This document shows positions 35,489 to 43,985 of a stretch of DNA of 64,000 nt, one piece after another; the stretch's first letter is position 1; each line of letters starts with the position of its first letter. Source of the stretch: Erythrobacter sp. Lineage in GTDB: Bacteria > Pseudomonadota > Alphaproteobacteria > Sphingomonadales > Sphingomonadaceae. Where the stretch lies: the NCBI GenBank assembly GCA_009993635.1, contig JAACTC010000007.1, forward strand, positions 248,001-312,000, given 5' to 3'. Position numbers and translations under genes: made by a program. Under the pieces are notes generated by a model. It worked only from the letters and a program-made list of their open reading frames with translations, had not been told where the DNA came from and did not search any database.

Positions 35489-36400
35489 ATGCGTGTCGTT
35501 GGCCAGCTTCTCAAGTTCAACCGCCCCAGCGACAATGCGCTCCAGAACTTGGAGAAGGGACAGCTGTTCTGCCAGCACTATGCTGCGTACAACGACCCTT
35601 TTGAATTCTGGACGAGGATATCCAGCGGAATTCCTGACCCCGATCAGGAACCCGAGCGATATCTGGCTGCCCTGAGAGCTTGGGGTTTTCATTATCGGAC
35701 GGTCGCCGAGGCAAAAAGTGACAAGCTCATACAAGAGTCGGTGGACGACTATTTTGACGAGTGTCAGTCGTACGCACCGCCGTTTGAGCAAATGCGGCGG
35801 CAGATGCGGATTTCCTGCTTCAGTGCCGAGGCTAATAATCTGCTGATGTGGTCGCATTACGGCGATGGTCTGCGGGGGTTCTGCATCGCATTCGATGAGG
35901 ATGCCATCAAGGGGGATGATGGGGGCAGCTATGTGCTCGACGTTACCTATCTGGATAGGCCTCCCCGCGTGGACAGCTTCATCTATGGCGTGGCCTGGGA
36001 TCAGGACTGGTACAGTGATGTCGCGATCGAGGAAGCGGAGCATGCTGCTCGGGCTCAGGGCAGAATCCTGAGACCGGATGAGGTTGCGATGTACGAGGAT
36101 TCGGGCGCGGAAGCGCTCCGCACAATGCGCGAAATCTGGCAGCACGTCTTAGCGACAAAGCCCGCCGAGTGGAGGTACGAGCGAGAACGTCGCCTGCTGG
36201 TCCAGACCGACATGGACGACACACGTCCTTTGCTGCGAACCTACGACCGCGCAGCGGTCAAGGAAGTCATCGTGGGAGAGCGGATGCCGGAGGATTATCG
36301 GGAACGCCTGATCGCCGTAATGCGGGAGCACTATCCAGATGCACCCGTGAGAACTGCCAGTCGTGCAGAGGGTGTCTACAGCCTATCCATTAAATCCTGA
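35489..36400 (+). CDS. DUF2971 domain-containing protein
   Basis: This 303-residue protein starts 8 bases after GGAGGT. It has the DUF2971 signature ISCFSAEANNLLMWSHY followed by GDGLRGFCIAFD, and the late WRYERERRLL block. DUF2971 proteins are of unknown biochemical role and are often found in defence islands and on mobile elements. Here it lies next to a restriction-modification block and converges on the HNH nuclease gene with a 3-base gap. A defence role is inferred from the neighbourhood only. Confidence 0.82.
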   Translation: MRVVGQLLKFNRPSDNALQNLEKGQLFCQHYAAYNDPFEFWTRISSGIPDPDQEPERYLAALRAWGFHYRTVAEAKSDKLIQESVDDYFDECQSYAPPFEQMRRQMRISCFSAEANNLLMWSHYGDGLRGFCIAFDEDAIKGDDGGSYVLDVTYLDRPPRVDSFIYGVAWDQDWYSDVAIEEAEHAARAQGRILRPDEVAMYEDSGAEALRTMREIWQHVLATKPAEWRYERERRLLVQTDMDDTRPLLRTYDRAAVKEVIVGERMPEDYRERLIAVMREHYPDAPVRTASRAEGVYSLSIKS

Positions 36401-36403
36401 TTG

Positions 36404-37379
36404 TCATCCCGCGGCGACAGCAGCCTCCAGCTGCATCTTGAAGAACTGCCAGCGCTCTTCCAATGCCGCTCGGACCGGCCCACTTGTGCCGTTTACGAGC
36501 AAGGTCCGATCGCCAAATTCCGCGTAACCCGCCGCAAGCAAGGCGGGGTGAAGCGCGATCTGCAACGTACCGGGATCGATACCCAGCAGCCCGAGATCGA
36601 ATAGTGTGTGGAGGTCGCTTCGCAGCAGCAAGCCGTTTCCAGCGCCGTTGTCCTCGCAAGTGGAAATGGGCCGGATGTGCGCCGCTTCGATTAGACCAGG
36701 GAGGTGGCAGCCGGTAATCTGACATTGCGGTCCGTATCGCTTGATTAGCCGGTCGCGAAATTTGCGCTGCCCGCGACGGAGAGCAATCTCGCGCAAGATG
36801 CGCCGTCGGGTTTCGACGACCGAAGCCGGAGGTGGCTCGTTCTCGGTGGCGAGTTCGGGAACTGCTACCGTGCCGGCGAAGAGCCGGATCAGGCTGGCGA
36901 TTGGAAACTCGCTGCCCAAGAACGGCTCCAGAGCTGCAAGGTCAATCTCCTTGATCGACATTTGATCGCTGGGGCGCAGAACCGCTTCGTGCACGCGCGC
37001 AACGGGGAGAGACGGGTATGGGACGAAAGTGCCCCCATAGTGAGCCGTATACTTAATCACCGGAACCTGCTCGACTACGGGATCCTCAAATCCGTGTCCC
37101 GCCTTGCACATCCACGGCGGAAGCATCGTAACGCGCTTCTTGATATTGCCCGCTCCACAGACCGGGCAGTGCAGCCTCTCCTTTTCTCCGTGTTCCTTCT
37201 GGACCGTCTCGATCTCGGCCAATCCGAAGGTGGTTCGGGACGCTGCTGTCATATCTATAGGCGCTTGCGGGATCGTCGTCATACCCGGCGTTGCCGCCAT
37301 ACTGACGGACGCCTTCGATTGTCAGGAACGACCAAGCGCGACGCGCGGTCATGAGAGCCTTCGCGCCAGCATTATTCAA
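36404..37379 (-). pseudogene. HNH restriction endonuclease, probably broken by a deletion-frameshift
   Basis: The C-terminal frame (36404-37300) encodes a four-Cys/His zinc ribbon (CPVCG ... CKAGH) and a complete HNH_2 domain: CQITGC, EAAHIRPIS, NGLLLRSDLHTLFDLGLL. The expected N-terminal part (ARRAWSFLTIEGVRQYGG to YRYDSSVPNH) is present but in another frame, starting at 37379 (TTG) or 37352 (ATG). The switch falls at about 37221-37236, where some residues also appear to be missing. A shorter protein from an internal start in the second frame could still contain the nuclease domain. It follows the C5 methyltransferase on the same strand and overlaps its stop, as a restriction partner would. 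Confidence 0.7.
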
Positions 37380-38883
37380 GCACTCGCTGAATGACCTTCC
37401 CGATCTGGAAGGCTAGGTAGGGGGGGACCGCATTGCCCACCTGTGTGAATTGCTGCGTGCGATTTCCCTCGAACAGATAGTTGTCAGGAAAGGTCTGGAG
37501 GCGCGCAGCCTCGCGAACAGTCAGACTTCGACACTGAAGAGGATCCGGATGGATGAAATAGTGTCCGTCCTTGGCTATGTGGCTTGTGACCGTGGTCGAA
37601 GGCTGGTCCCAGCACTGCACGCGGAAGCGATCAGCGAACTTGCCCGAGGTCCAGTTACGGTGGGCTGGCGCTAGGCCGGCTGGAAACTCGGACGCTTTTG
37701 GGGAGCGGTCGAACATCTCCGCGAACGTGGCAGCAAAGGCATACCGTGCGAGGTCGCCTTCCATGTGTCCGCGCGTTTCGTGGTTTGGTAAGTGATCGAG
37801 TTCGGGATCGATCAGCCAATCTGCCAACTCCTTGTCATCCACAATCGCGGATTCCGTTGATTTCGTCGGCAGGACATCGTTGCGACCACTCACTGCTTCA
37901 GCGTTGGCAAACAGCCTCAACGCGACCATATCGAGCTGCTCGCTTTCCTCGTCGAATGCCGCTCGGGCAGCCAGCCGGAAGGCTTCCACAACGATCGCGC
38001 GCCATGCGGACGGCGAGTCCTTAATCTTGCTCAGCCGGCTGCGCAGGACGGGCATCCCGCCCAGAACCTGTCTTACGCTGGGCGCAACATCGCGCGGCCG
38101 CAGATGGTGTTCGGGGAGCTGGAAGACCGACATCTGGCAAGGGAAGTCATGCCGGATGCCGAACAGAAAAACCCTATGACGACGTTGCGGGACCCCGTGC
38201 TCCTCTGCCCGGAGAATATGAGCAGAGCCGCCCCGGGCATTGCTGACGACGAGTGGCAGGATAGTGTAGCTGTCCTTGGACCCGCCAGCCGCCATCAGAT
38301 CGAAGACGACCTTAGAGAAGATGTTCTCGCCATCGACGCTGGCTGACAAGAAGCCCTTCACGTTCTCCATTATGAACGCGACGGGCCTCAGGCGGGCGAG
38401 GATGCGAATGTATTCGCGGTAGAGGAAATGCCGATTGTCCTCGCTTGCTACGTAACCGGCATTACCCCGATTCCGTGCGCGTCCCACGAGTGAATAGGCC
38501 TGACATGGCGGACCACCGACAAGGATGCATCTGTCGGGCGCTTCTGCGGCAATTTTGTCGATCAGCGGATCGATTTGCGCCGCGGCCTCCGGTGTCCCTA
38601 GCTCCAGCTGTATGGTTTCCTCGCAGGCCGAACGCCACTGATCGGGGAAGGCGCCAACCAGCTGCTCCCGCGAAAGCTCGCCACGGATGTATTCGTGATA
38701 TTCACGCGGCGCCCGTTCGAACTGGCGGAAGAAGCTCCGCATCCGGAGCGTGGAAAAGGCCGAGGGTTCCTTTTCCACGGACAGGGCGATGTCGAACACG
38801 CGATTGCCGTTCGCGTCGCGCACTGAGGCGAACCCTTCCGCAAGCCCGCCGGGTCCGGCAAACAGATCAACGACCTTGAACAT
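37372..38883 (-). CDS. DNA (cytosine-5) methyltransferase
   Basis: The ATG at 38883 (CAGGAC upstream) is preferred over a GTG four codons earlier; the protein has 503 residues. All main C5-methyltransferase motifs are present: DLFAGPGGLAEGF (I), GGPPCQAYS with the catalytic Cys (IV), MENVKG (VI), QRRHRVFLFG (VIII) and QVGNAVPP (X). The target recognition region before motif IX is long. It protects host DNA at a site cut by a cognate nuclease, here most likely the HNH gene behind it, and the divergent vsr gene is the usual companion that repairs deamination at methylated cytosines. Confidence 0.93.
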   Translation of the reverse strand: MFKVVDLFAGPGGLAEGFASVRDANGNRVFDIALSVEKEPSAFSTLRMRSFFRQFERAPREYHEYIRGELSREQLVGAFPDQWRSACEETIQLELGTPEAAAQIDPLIDKIAAEAPDRCILVGGPPCQAYSLVGRARNRGNAGYVASEDNRHFLYREYIRILARLRPVAFIMENVKGFLSASVDGENIFSKVVFDLMAAGGSKDSYTILPLVVSNARGGSAHILRAEEHGVPQRRHRVFLFGIRHDFPCQMSVFQLPEHHLRPRDVAPSVRQVLGGMPVLRSRLSKIKDSPSAWRAIVVEAFRLAARAAFDEESEQLDMVALRLFANAEAVSGRNDVLPTKSTESAIVDDKELADWLIDPELDHLPNHETRGHMEGDLARYAFAATFAEMFDRSPKASEFPAGLAPAHRNWTSGKFADRFRVQCWDQPSTTVTSHIAKDGHYFIHPDPLQCRSLTVREAARLQTFPDNYLFEGNRTQQFTQVGNAVPPYLAFQIGKVIQRVLE

Positions 38884-38897
38884 CACGTCCTGCACGA

Positions 38898-38917
38898 CCA
38901 GACTCCATGGAGACTGG
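38898..38917. promoter_or_regulatory. Near-perfect palindrome between methyltransferase and vsr
   Basis: CCAGACTCCATGGAGACTGG is a 20-bp palindrome with one mismatched pair, centred in the 70-bp gap between the divergent methyltransferase and vsr starts. It could be the binding site of a regulator, or of the methyltransferase itself, as some C5 methyltransferases repress their own promoter. No controller gene is adjacent. Confidence 0.4.
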
Positions 38918-38953
38918 CATTACCAGGTATGGTGGTTTCCTCCAGGGAAAAAC

Positions 38954-39436
38954 ATGGTCGACGTCGTAGATAGCGCCACGCGCTCGAGGATGATGTCCGG
39001 CATCCGGGCGGCGAACACCAGACCCGAGCTAAAACTGCGCCGGGCGCTGCATGCCCGTGGCCTGCGCTTCAGGCTTCACGACAAATCCCTACCCGGCCGG
39101 CCTGACATCGTGCTTCCGCGCTGGCGCGTCGTCATCGAGGTTCGGGGCTGTTTCTGGCATCGCCATAAGAATTGCCGCTTGGCAACCAAGCCATCGACTA
39201 GGCCCGACTTCTGGGAGGCCAAGTTCCGCGCGAACGTCGAACGGGACAAGCGGAACGTGGGCCTGCTGCGCGATGCTGGCTGGAGAGTGGCGATCGTCTG
39301 GGAATGCGAGCTGAAGGCGAGAGACATCGATGCCGTGACAAATGCGATCCTCACCTGGATGCAATCGGACGAGGGAATGCTCGAAATCCCTAGTATGCCA
39401 AGGCCCGTAGGAGCCGATTCGGCACTGCTCTCCTGA
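38954..39436 (+). CDS. vsr: Very short patch repair endonuclease Vsr
   Basis: The 160-residue protein read from the ATG at 38954 has the Vsr pattern: MMSGIRAANTRPELKLRRAL at the N-terminus, the catalytic Asp in GRPDIVL (residue 51, the same number as in the E. coli enzyme), and FWHRH with His69. Vsr nicks beside T:G mismatches created when 5-methylcytosine deaminates. Its position divergent from the C5 methyltransferase fits that role. It converges on the defence operon, 35 bases away. Confidence 0.93.
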   Translation: MVDVVDSATRSRMMSGIRAANTRPELKLRRALHARGLRFRLHDKSLPGRPDIVLPRWRVVIEVRGCFWHRHKNCRLATKPSTRPDFWEAKFRANVERDKRNVGLLRDAGWRVAIVWECELKARDIDAVTNAILTWMQSDEGMLEIPSMPRPVGADSALLS

Positions 39437-39471
39437 CAGGCCCACGGCCTTGGCGCCACGACCTCGACCTT

Positions 39472-40224
39472 TCAGGCTTTCTCCGCCCTTTCGAAGACCC
39501 CCTGCACTCGAGCCGACCTCTCCTGTTCGCTGAGCGCACCGAAGCAAGTGATCTCGTTATCCCGCCGGATCATGCGCACAGCGCGCCGCGTGAGCGGCTC
39601 CATGCGGTTCGAGCCGACACGGGCCGAAGTCACCACCCAGGCTTCAGCCAGCGCACGCGCAATATTCGAGTCCGCGCCGATGCCGGGCCGTTCGGTAATC
39701 TGCACGGAAGCATCTTCGGACAGGGCACGAAGCAGACCCCACCTGTCCTTGTGACCCTCGCCGCGGTCTACCGCACAAGCCCTGAGCCAGAGCCTCTGGA
39801 ACGTGTTCCGCACTCCACCGCGAAAGCGGTCCGGATGCCCATCCTCGAAGCGCCAGAGGACAATACCGGGCGCAATGCAGCACGCGACGCAGGCCCACAC
39901 GTCGTCCCGCATTGCCTCGGCTCCGTGGAGAATGTCCCCTTCGCCCAGCCAAGCGCCGCAAGCTGCATCAAAGGTAGCCCGGTCGTTCGCCCCGCCCCTG
40001 TTCGGAAAGCCATGTTGCACCGCCAGCGCGGTCAGGCCATCGAGAAGCGCTTGGAGATCCTCCTGTGATGCCCGCGACCCACCGCTGGCCGCGTGAGTGA
40101 TCGAGCTCGCTGCGGCCGCCAGTCGCTCAGCCATCGTACCCTCGCGCAAGAGGTCCGGAGAGCCCAGCAGCCTGCGAACTCCGATCTCGTCGAGGCGTGG
40201 CATGAGACGTACATCATTCGGCAT
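39472..40224 (-). CDS. Last gene of the Z1/paraMORC operon, DUF6339-like
   Basis: The start at 40224 lies 11 bases inside the preceding gene; the protein has 250 residues. Its core (IVLWRFEDG ... RFRGGVRNTFQRLWLRACAVDR) resembles the DUF6339 family, though this recognition is from memory and tentative. It is helical, without membrane segments or known catalytic motifs. Tight overlap with four upstream genes shows it belongs to the same operon, so it is probably a structural or regulatory subunit of the defence complex. Confidence 0.65.
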   Translation of the reverse strand: MPNDVRLMPRLDEIGVRRLLGSPDLLREGTMAERLAAAASSITHAASGGSRASQEDLQALLDGLTALAVQHGFPNRGGANDRATFDAACGAWLGEGDILHGAEAMRDDVWACVACCIAPGIVLWRFEDGHPDRFRGGVRNTFQRLWLRACAVDRGEGHKDRWGLLRALSEDASVQITERPGIGADSNIARALAEAWVVTSARVGSNRMEPLTRRAVRMIRRDNEITCFGALSEQERSARVQGVFERAEKA

Positions 40225-41119
40225 CGAGCTCTCCTTTGAAAAGGCTGCCGATCGACAGGTCAAAACGCGCCGGATCGTTTTCGGCGAGCGTGCGCACCGA
40301 GCCCACCGATTGTCCCGGGAAAGCCTGTTTTATCCATGCCTCGACCACCGAACCCGTCGAACCTGGCGTACCGATGGCCGGGTCAGGCGGGAAGTGGTCA
40401 AGTGTGATCGCAGAGCGGATCATCTGCCCGGCAACCGAGCAGATGAGCATTCTCAGAACAATGTCCCCCCCGTTCTGGACCGCCTCCACGAATTCCGGAC
40501 GGTCCTCGTTAAGATAGAGGCGGACAGAGCTGGTGAACTCCTGATCGAGATGCTGCGGAGACCAGTCAAGGAACCATAGGGCATCCCGGTGACCTTCCGA
40601 AAATGCCTCTGCAAAGCTCACGGTCTCCATCGGGAAGCGCATGCCCCCCGGATCGACGCTTATTCGGATGCTGTCTTTCCAGAGCCGGGCTCCGCGATGT
40701 TTCGGGGACAGGCGGCCGATTGTCGAACCTGCTGAAAAAAGAACAAGCTCGGTTGCCAAGTGCAGCGATCGTGACACGTCGTGACCATGAACCGCTATTT
40801 CGAGATTGGCGGAAGGGTGTTCTGCGTCCAGCAATTGGCGCGCGACAATCTGTTGGCCTCGGGGAATACGTTGATTGCCGGTGCCCTGCGTGACGATGCA
40901 GAGAAGCTGGAGGCTGTCGGCAGCAATGCCGATCTCGTCCGCAGCACGGGCGAAGTCCACGCTCACATCACGCTCCATCCTTAGCGACGCAGAATAATCG
41001 AAATGCTCGATCTGATGGTTGTCGATAACGCACGGCTCGCCGTCGAGTGTTGCGAGCCAAGGGCCCGCCGCCACGGCATCGCCGTCCAGGCGAAGGTAAG
41101 GAAATGCAATCTCGACCAT
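40214..41119 (-). CDS. Unrecognised subunit of the Z1/paraMORC operon
   Basis: The open frame begins further upstream, but the ATG at 41119 overlaps the stop of the GHKL ATPase gene (TGATG), giving 301 residues. I see no known domain. The sequence is beta-rich in the first half (EIAFPYLRLDGDAVAAGPWL) and mixed in the second. Coupled translation with the ATPase on one side and the DUF6339-like gene on the other makes it a dedicated partner of this system. Confidence 0.7.
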   Translation of the reverse strand: MVEIAFPYLRLDGDAVAAGPWLATLDGEPCVIDNHQIEHFDYSASLRMERDVSVDFARAADEIGIAADSLQLLCIVTQGTGNQRIPRGQQIVARQLLDAEHPSANLEIAVHGHDVSRSLHLATELVLFSAGSTIGRLSPKHRGARLWKDSIRISVDPGGMRFPMETVSFAEAFSEGHRDALWFLDWSPQHLDQEFTSSVRLYLNEDRPEFVEAVQNGGDIVLRMLICSVAGQMIRSAITLDHFPPDPAIGTPGSTGSVVEAWIKQAFPGQSVGSVRTLAENDPARFDLSIGSLFKGELDAE

Positions 41120-42987
41120 CAGGAAACCTGCTCGGTTGCGGTCACCCGGATTCCGGCCGCGCCATCGTCGGGGAAGGCAATCCGTGCGAAAAAAGTAGTG
41201 TCGGAGTTTGACGCGGCTACGATCCCTGTCGAAGTCGTTAGTCGGGATCCCGCTTCGTCCTCCCAGCATACGAAGGACACATCCTGACCGTCGTCCTCGG
41301 CGTCCGCGAGCGCGCCGTCCATCACTGCGGCAGGCGTGGCGACGAGTCGCAACGAATGGCCGCTGCTGTTGGCGACATCTATCTGGAATACTGCCTCGAC
41401 ACCGTCAGTCCCTTCCTCGATCCTCCGGAACCGAGGATCGCCGATGTGCCATTGACGCCGACCCGCTCCCCGGCCTCCGGAACCTCCACCGCTACCGCCG
41501 GAGCCCCCGCCGCCGGGACGTCCGCCCCCCGCGCCCATGTTGCCGAATGTCGGAATGCAGTTGCCCAGTCGGTCTGCGGTCAAGGCAAGCGGAGGTTGCT
41601 CCGATCCTCCGGAGGCCGCGTCGGGCCCCGGATAGGCATATGACGTCGCAAGGTATCTTAGTCGAGACAGTGCGACCCGTACATACGTCTTCGCCCGGCT
41701 CTTTGGCATCTGATCCGGAATCCAGTCATCATGCGCCGGCGGTTCTGCATCCGCGAAGGCCCTTTCGACCTCGGGGTCATCATTACAGATGAAAACCCCG
41801 GCCCACTCGACCGTGTCACTCGGAAGCTGAGTGCCCTCGACATATTTCACGACAAGCTCGACCGGCCGCATGAGGGCGATATGCGCACTCGACGACGGCA
41901 GCAGGCTTTCGTCCTCCGGGACCAGATACCGGCGGGGCTGCCGGAATCCGCGCCGGATCGAGCATTTCCCAAGGTGCTGTATGGGGCGCTCGGAATTAAT
42001 GTCGTACAGGTTAGGGCCGCCATCCTTCACGCAGCGATAGGCTTCCACAAAAAGGTCCAATGGTGGAAACTGCTCTGGTGTGGGCAGCGGCAGAACCTCG
42101 CCGTCAATCTCGACCTCGAACTCTATCGGCAATTCACCGTCAGGTCCGGGCAGCATCTTTGGCCAGAAGTACCAGAGCAGCGCCTCTTGTATCTGCGCAC
42201 CAATGTCTTCCAGCGAAAGATCGTCGTCGAAGTCCGGATCCAAGATGATCAGCGTGGTTCCCGTAAGGCCTTCGTCGCGCTCGGGCAGTCCCAGCAGCCG
42301 GCGAAGGCGAGCAGCCTGCTGCCCGGTTACCGGGTCCACCACATCCTCGTCTTCGACTTCAGCGCCCCACCAGTGCCGGCCAGTCAGGCGACCATGCTTC
42401 TTCATGTCGTGGGCCTCGCCGAGGTGGCAGGCAATGAGGCGATTGATGGGCTTCTCCCTAGAGGAAAGCGTCACCGTGTCGATCAGCACGGTGCTGCACC
42501 GGCTCAGCTGATAGAGCGAGCTCTTGCCATATCCGTAGGTGCCACCTCCTCCCGCGACATCGCGTCGCGCGCCCATGTTCCGGACGAAGTTGACGAAGTC
42601 GTTGGCTTCGCCCGGTTCGGGAATACGGTCAGCCCGGACCGGTCCGCCGAGACCCGCCGTCTGCCAGTCGGAAATCTCCATGACCACTTGGCGATCGGCA
42701 TCGAGGAACTCCCGGATACCCTTGGCGGAGGACTTGTGAGGAGGCAGTTCGTCGAACACTTCCTCTTCCAAGATCGCGAGTTCCTTCGGTCGGAGTTCGC
42801 GCAGGCGAATCCGGTAGCCGACACCGAAGTCCTCCCGTCTCGCATCCCACGAATTCTGGACAGTCTCTCGGATCACGGTCTCCAGCAGGCTTAGTGCCGG
42901 CGTGCCGAGGAGCTTCTTCATTCCGTCGGCCGTCATGCCTCCGGCAGCCTTGAAGCATTCCGCGTGAAGGGTCAGGGGTTCAGGCAT
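41119..42987 (-). CDS. GHKL ATPase of the paraMORC (MutL-like) class
   Basis: This 622-residue protein has the three ATP-binding boxes of the GHKL (gyrase, Hsp90, histidine kinase, MutL) fold: the N box RETVQNSWDAR (Asn45, Asp48), the G1 box SDWQTAGLGGP (Asp107) and the glycine-rich lid GGGGTYGYGKS (146-156). A Gly/Arg-rich linker (about residues 475-500) and a beta-sandwich C-terminus follow. Iyer, Abhiman and Aravind described such paraMORC ATPases in predicted restriction systems beside superfamily II helicases and nucleases. ATP-driven dimer closure around DNA is the expected action. Overlaps with both neighbours (16 bases and 1 base) show operon membership. Confidence 0.85.
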   Translation of the reverse strand: MPEPLTLHAECFKAAGGMTADGMKKLLGTPALSLLETVIRETVQNSWDARREDFGVGYRIRLRELRPKELAILEEEVFDELPPHKSSAKGIREFLDADRQVVMEISDWQTAGLGGPVRADRIPEPGEANDFVNFVRNMGARRDVAGGGGTYGYGKSSLYQLSRCSTVLIDTVTLSSREKPINRLIACHLGEAHDMKKHGRLTGRHWWGAEVEDEDVVDPVTGQQAARLRRLLGLPERDEGLTGTTLIILDPDFDDDLSLEDIGAQIQEALLWYFWPKMLPGPDGELPIEFEVEIDGEVLPLPTPEQFPPLDLFVEAYRCVKDGGPNLYDINSERPIQHLGKCSIRRGFRQPRRYLVPEDESLLPSSSAHIALMRPVELVVKYVEGTQLPSDTVEWAGVFICNDDPEVERAFADAEPPAHDDWIPDQMPKSRAKTYVRVALSRLRYLATSYAYPGPDAASGGSEQPPLALTADRLGNCIPTFGNMGAGGGRPGGGGSGGSGGGSGGRGAGRRQWHIGDPRFRRIEEGTDGVEAVFQIDVANSSGHSLRLVATPAAVMDGALADAEDDGQDVSFVCWEDEAGSRLTTSTGIVAASNSDTTFFARIAFPDDGAAGIRVTATEQVS

Positions 42988-43985
42988 GCGACAATCTCCT
43001 CAAGCAGGCCGTCGACGGAAGCCGGCGCAACGCGGAACCTGGAGGCGAAGTCCAGATCGACGCGGTACCGGAAGCGGCTGACGCCCGCGGGGAGCGGGTC
43101 CTCGGCAAACGAGGCCGGCGTGAGGCGCGGGAAACCATCCGCCACGGAATAGAATTCGGTGGAAAGCATTCCGAACCTGTATGCGGTCCAATCATTGGCA
43201 AGCTCCGGAACATATCCGACCATCGCCAGACGATCGGCCACCGCGCCCGGGTCGCTCGCAATACGCTGTGCACGTTCGGCCTCACCCGGGATCGACAGCG
43301 CGCCAGCCGCATCAAATTCTAGGACGAGATGCGCGAGATGAAGGGAGCCATCCTGCGGTGCCATCAACTGGTCAATCGCCGATACCTCTATCGTCCTCGA
43401 TTGCGCCCGTAGCGACGTCTTGACCTCGATCGCCCTGCCTCCGCCCCGGAAGTCATGGCGAGCTCCCGTCGGCCCGAGCCAGAGATCCCAAGCGTCGTTC
43501 CGGACGGCGAGCAGCCGGTTCAGGATCACGAGCTCACCAAGCAACCCGAGCGCGACCTCCAGCGTCGGCCGATCGCGGTTGGCGCCAACCAGTAGGCTGC
43601 GGAAGTCGGTGATCGCTTCCTCAATACCGCGGGCAGGCTCGCCCCCGGTGCCGAGGCGCCGGATTATGTCGGCAACTACCTTCTCGAACACTGCCTCCAG
43701 TCGTTCGCCGCGACAGGTGAGGTCGATGAAGCGGACCGGCAAGCCTCGCTGAAGGAGGACGTTGTCACGAAGTTCGAGACCGTTTGTGTCGTCGATTGCG
43801 GGGAATCTCTCGCCCGGCATTAACGGGACGAGAAGCCGGGCTTCGTGCTCGGTTCCGATCGCGAGCCTGACCGGGCCAGCCCGGACTTCGACGTCAACGA
43901 CTAGGGAGGGGACGCCTAGGTCGTAGTTGCGACCCGTCTCCGCCCTCAGGCGCTTCCACCCTACACCGGCAAGCGTGTCCGTCAT
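42972..43985 (-). CDS. PD-(D/E)XK nuclease, DUF4420 type
   Basis: This 337-residue protein carries a restriction-nuclease core in its second half: a preceding Glu in LLGELVIL (about 151), Asp178 in RHDFRGG, and the EVK of AIEVKTS (Glu187, Lys189), followed by a Gln-bearing helix. This matches the DUF4420 PD-(D/E)XK family. It is presumably the DNA-cutting subunit of the operon. It starts 4 bases before the Z1 stop (ATGA-type overlap) and its own stop lies within the ATPase gene. Confidence 0.85.
   Translation of the reverse strand: MTDTLAGVGWKRLRAETGRNYDLGVPSLVVDVEVRAGPVRLAIGTEHEARLLVPLMPGERFPAIDDTNGLELRDNVLLQRGLPVRFIDLTCRGERLEAVFEKVVADIIRRLGTGGEPARGIEEAITDFRSLLVGANRDRPTLEVALGLLGELVILNRLLAVRNDAWDLWLGPTGARHDFRGGGRAIEVKTSLRAQSRTIEVSAIDQLMAPQDGSLHLAHLVLEFDAAGALSIPGEAERAQRIASDPGAVADRLAMVGYVPELANDWTAYRFGMLSTEFYSVADGFPRLTPASFAEDPLPAGVSRFRYRVDLDFASRFRVAPASVDGLLEEIVACLNP

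Noticed and set aside
40098..40579. Plus-strand frame within the defence operon
   Set aside because: Antisense to two overlapping operon genes and without domain or ribosome binding site.
41731..42894. Plus-strand frame of 387 codons opposite the paraMORC ATPase
   Set aside because: The minus strand carries all GHKL boxes and operon overlaps; the plus frame has no domain.
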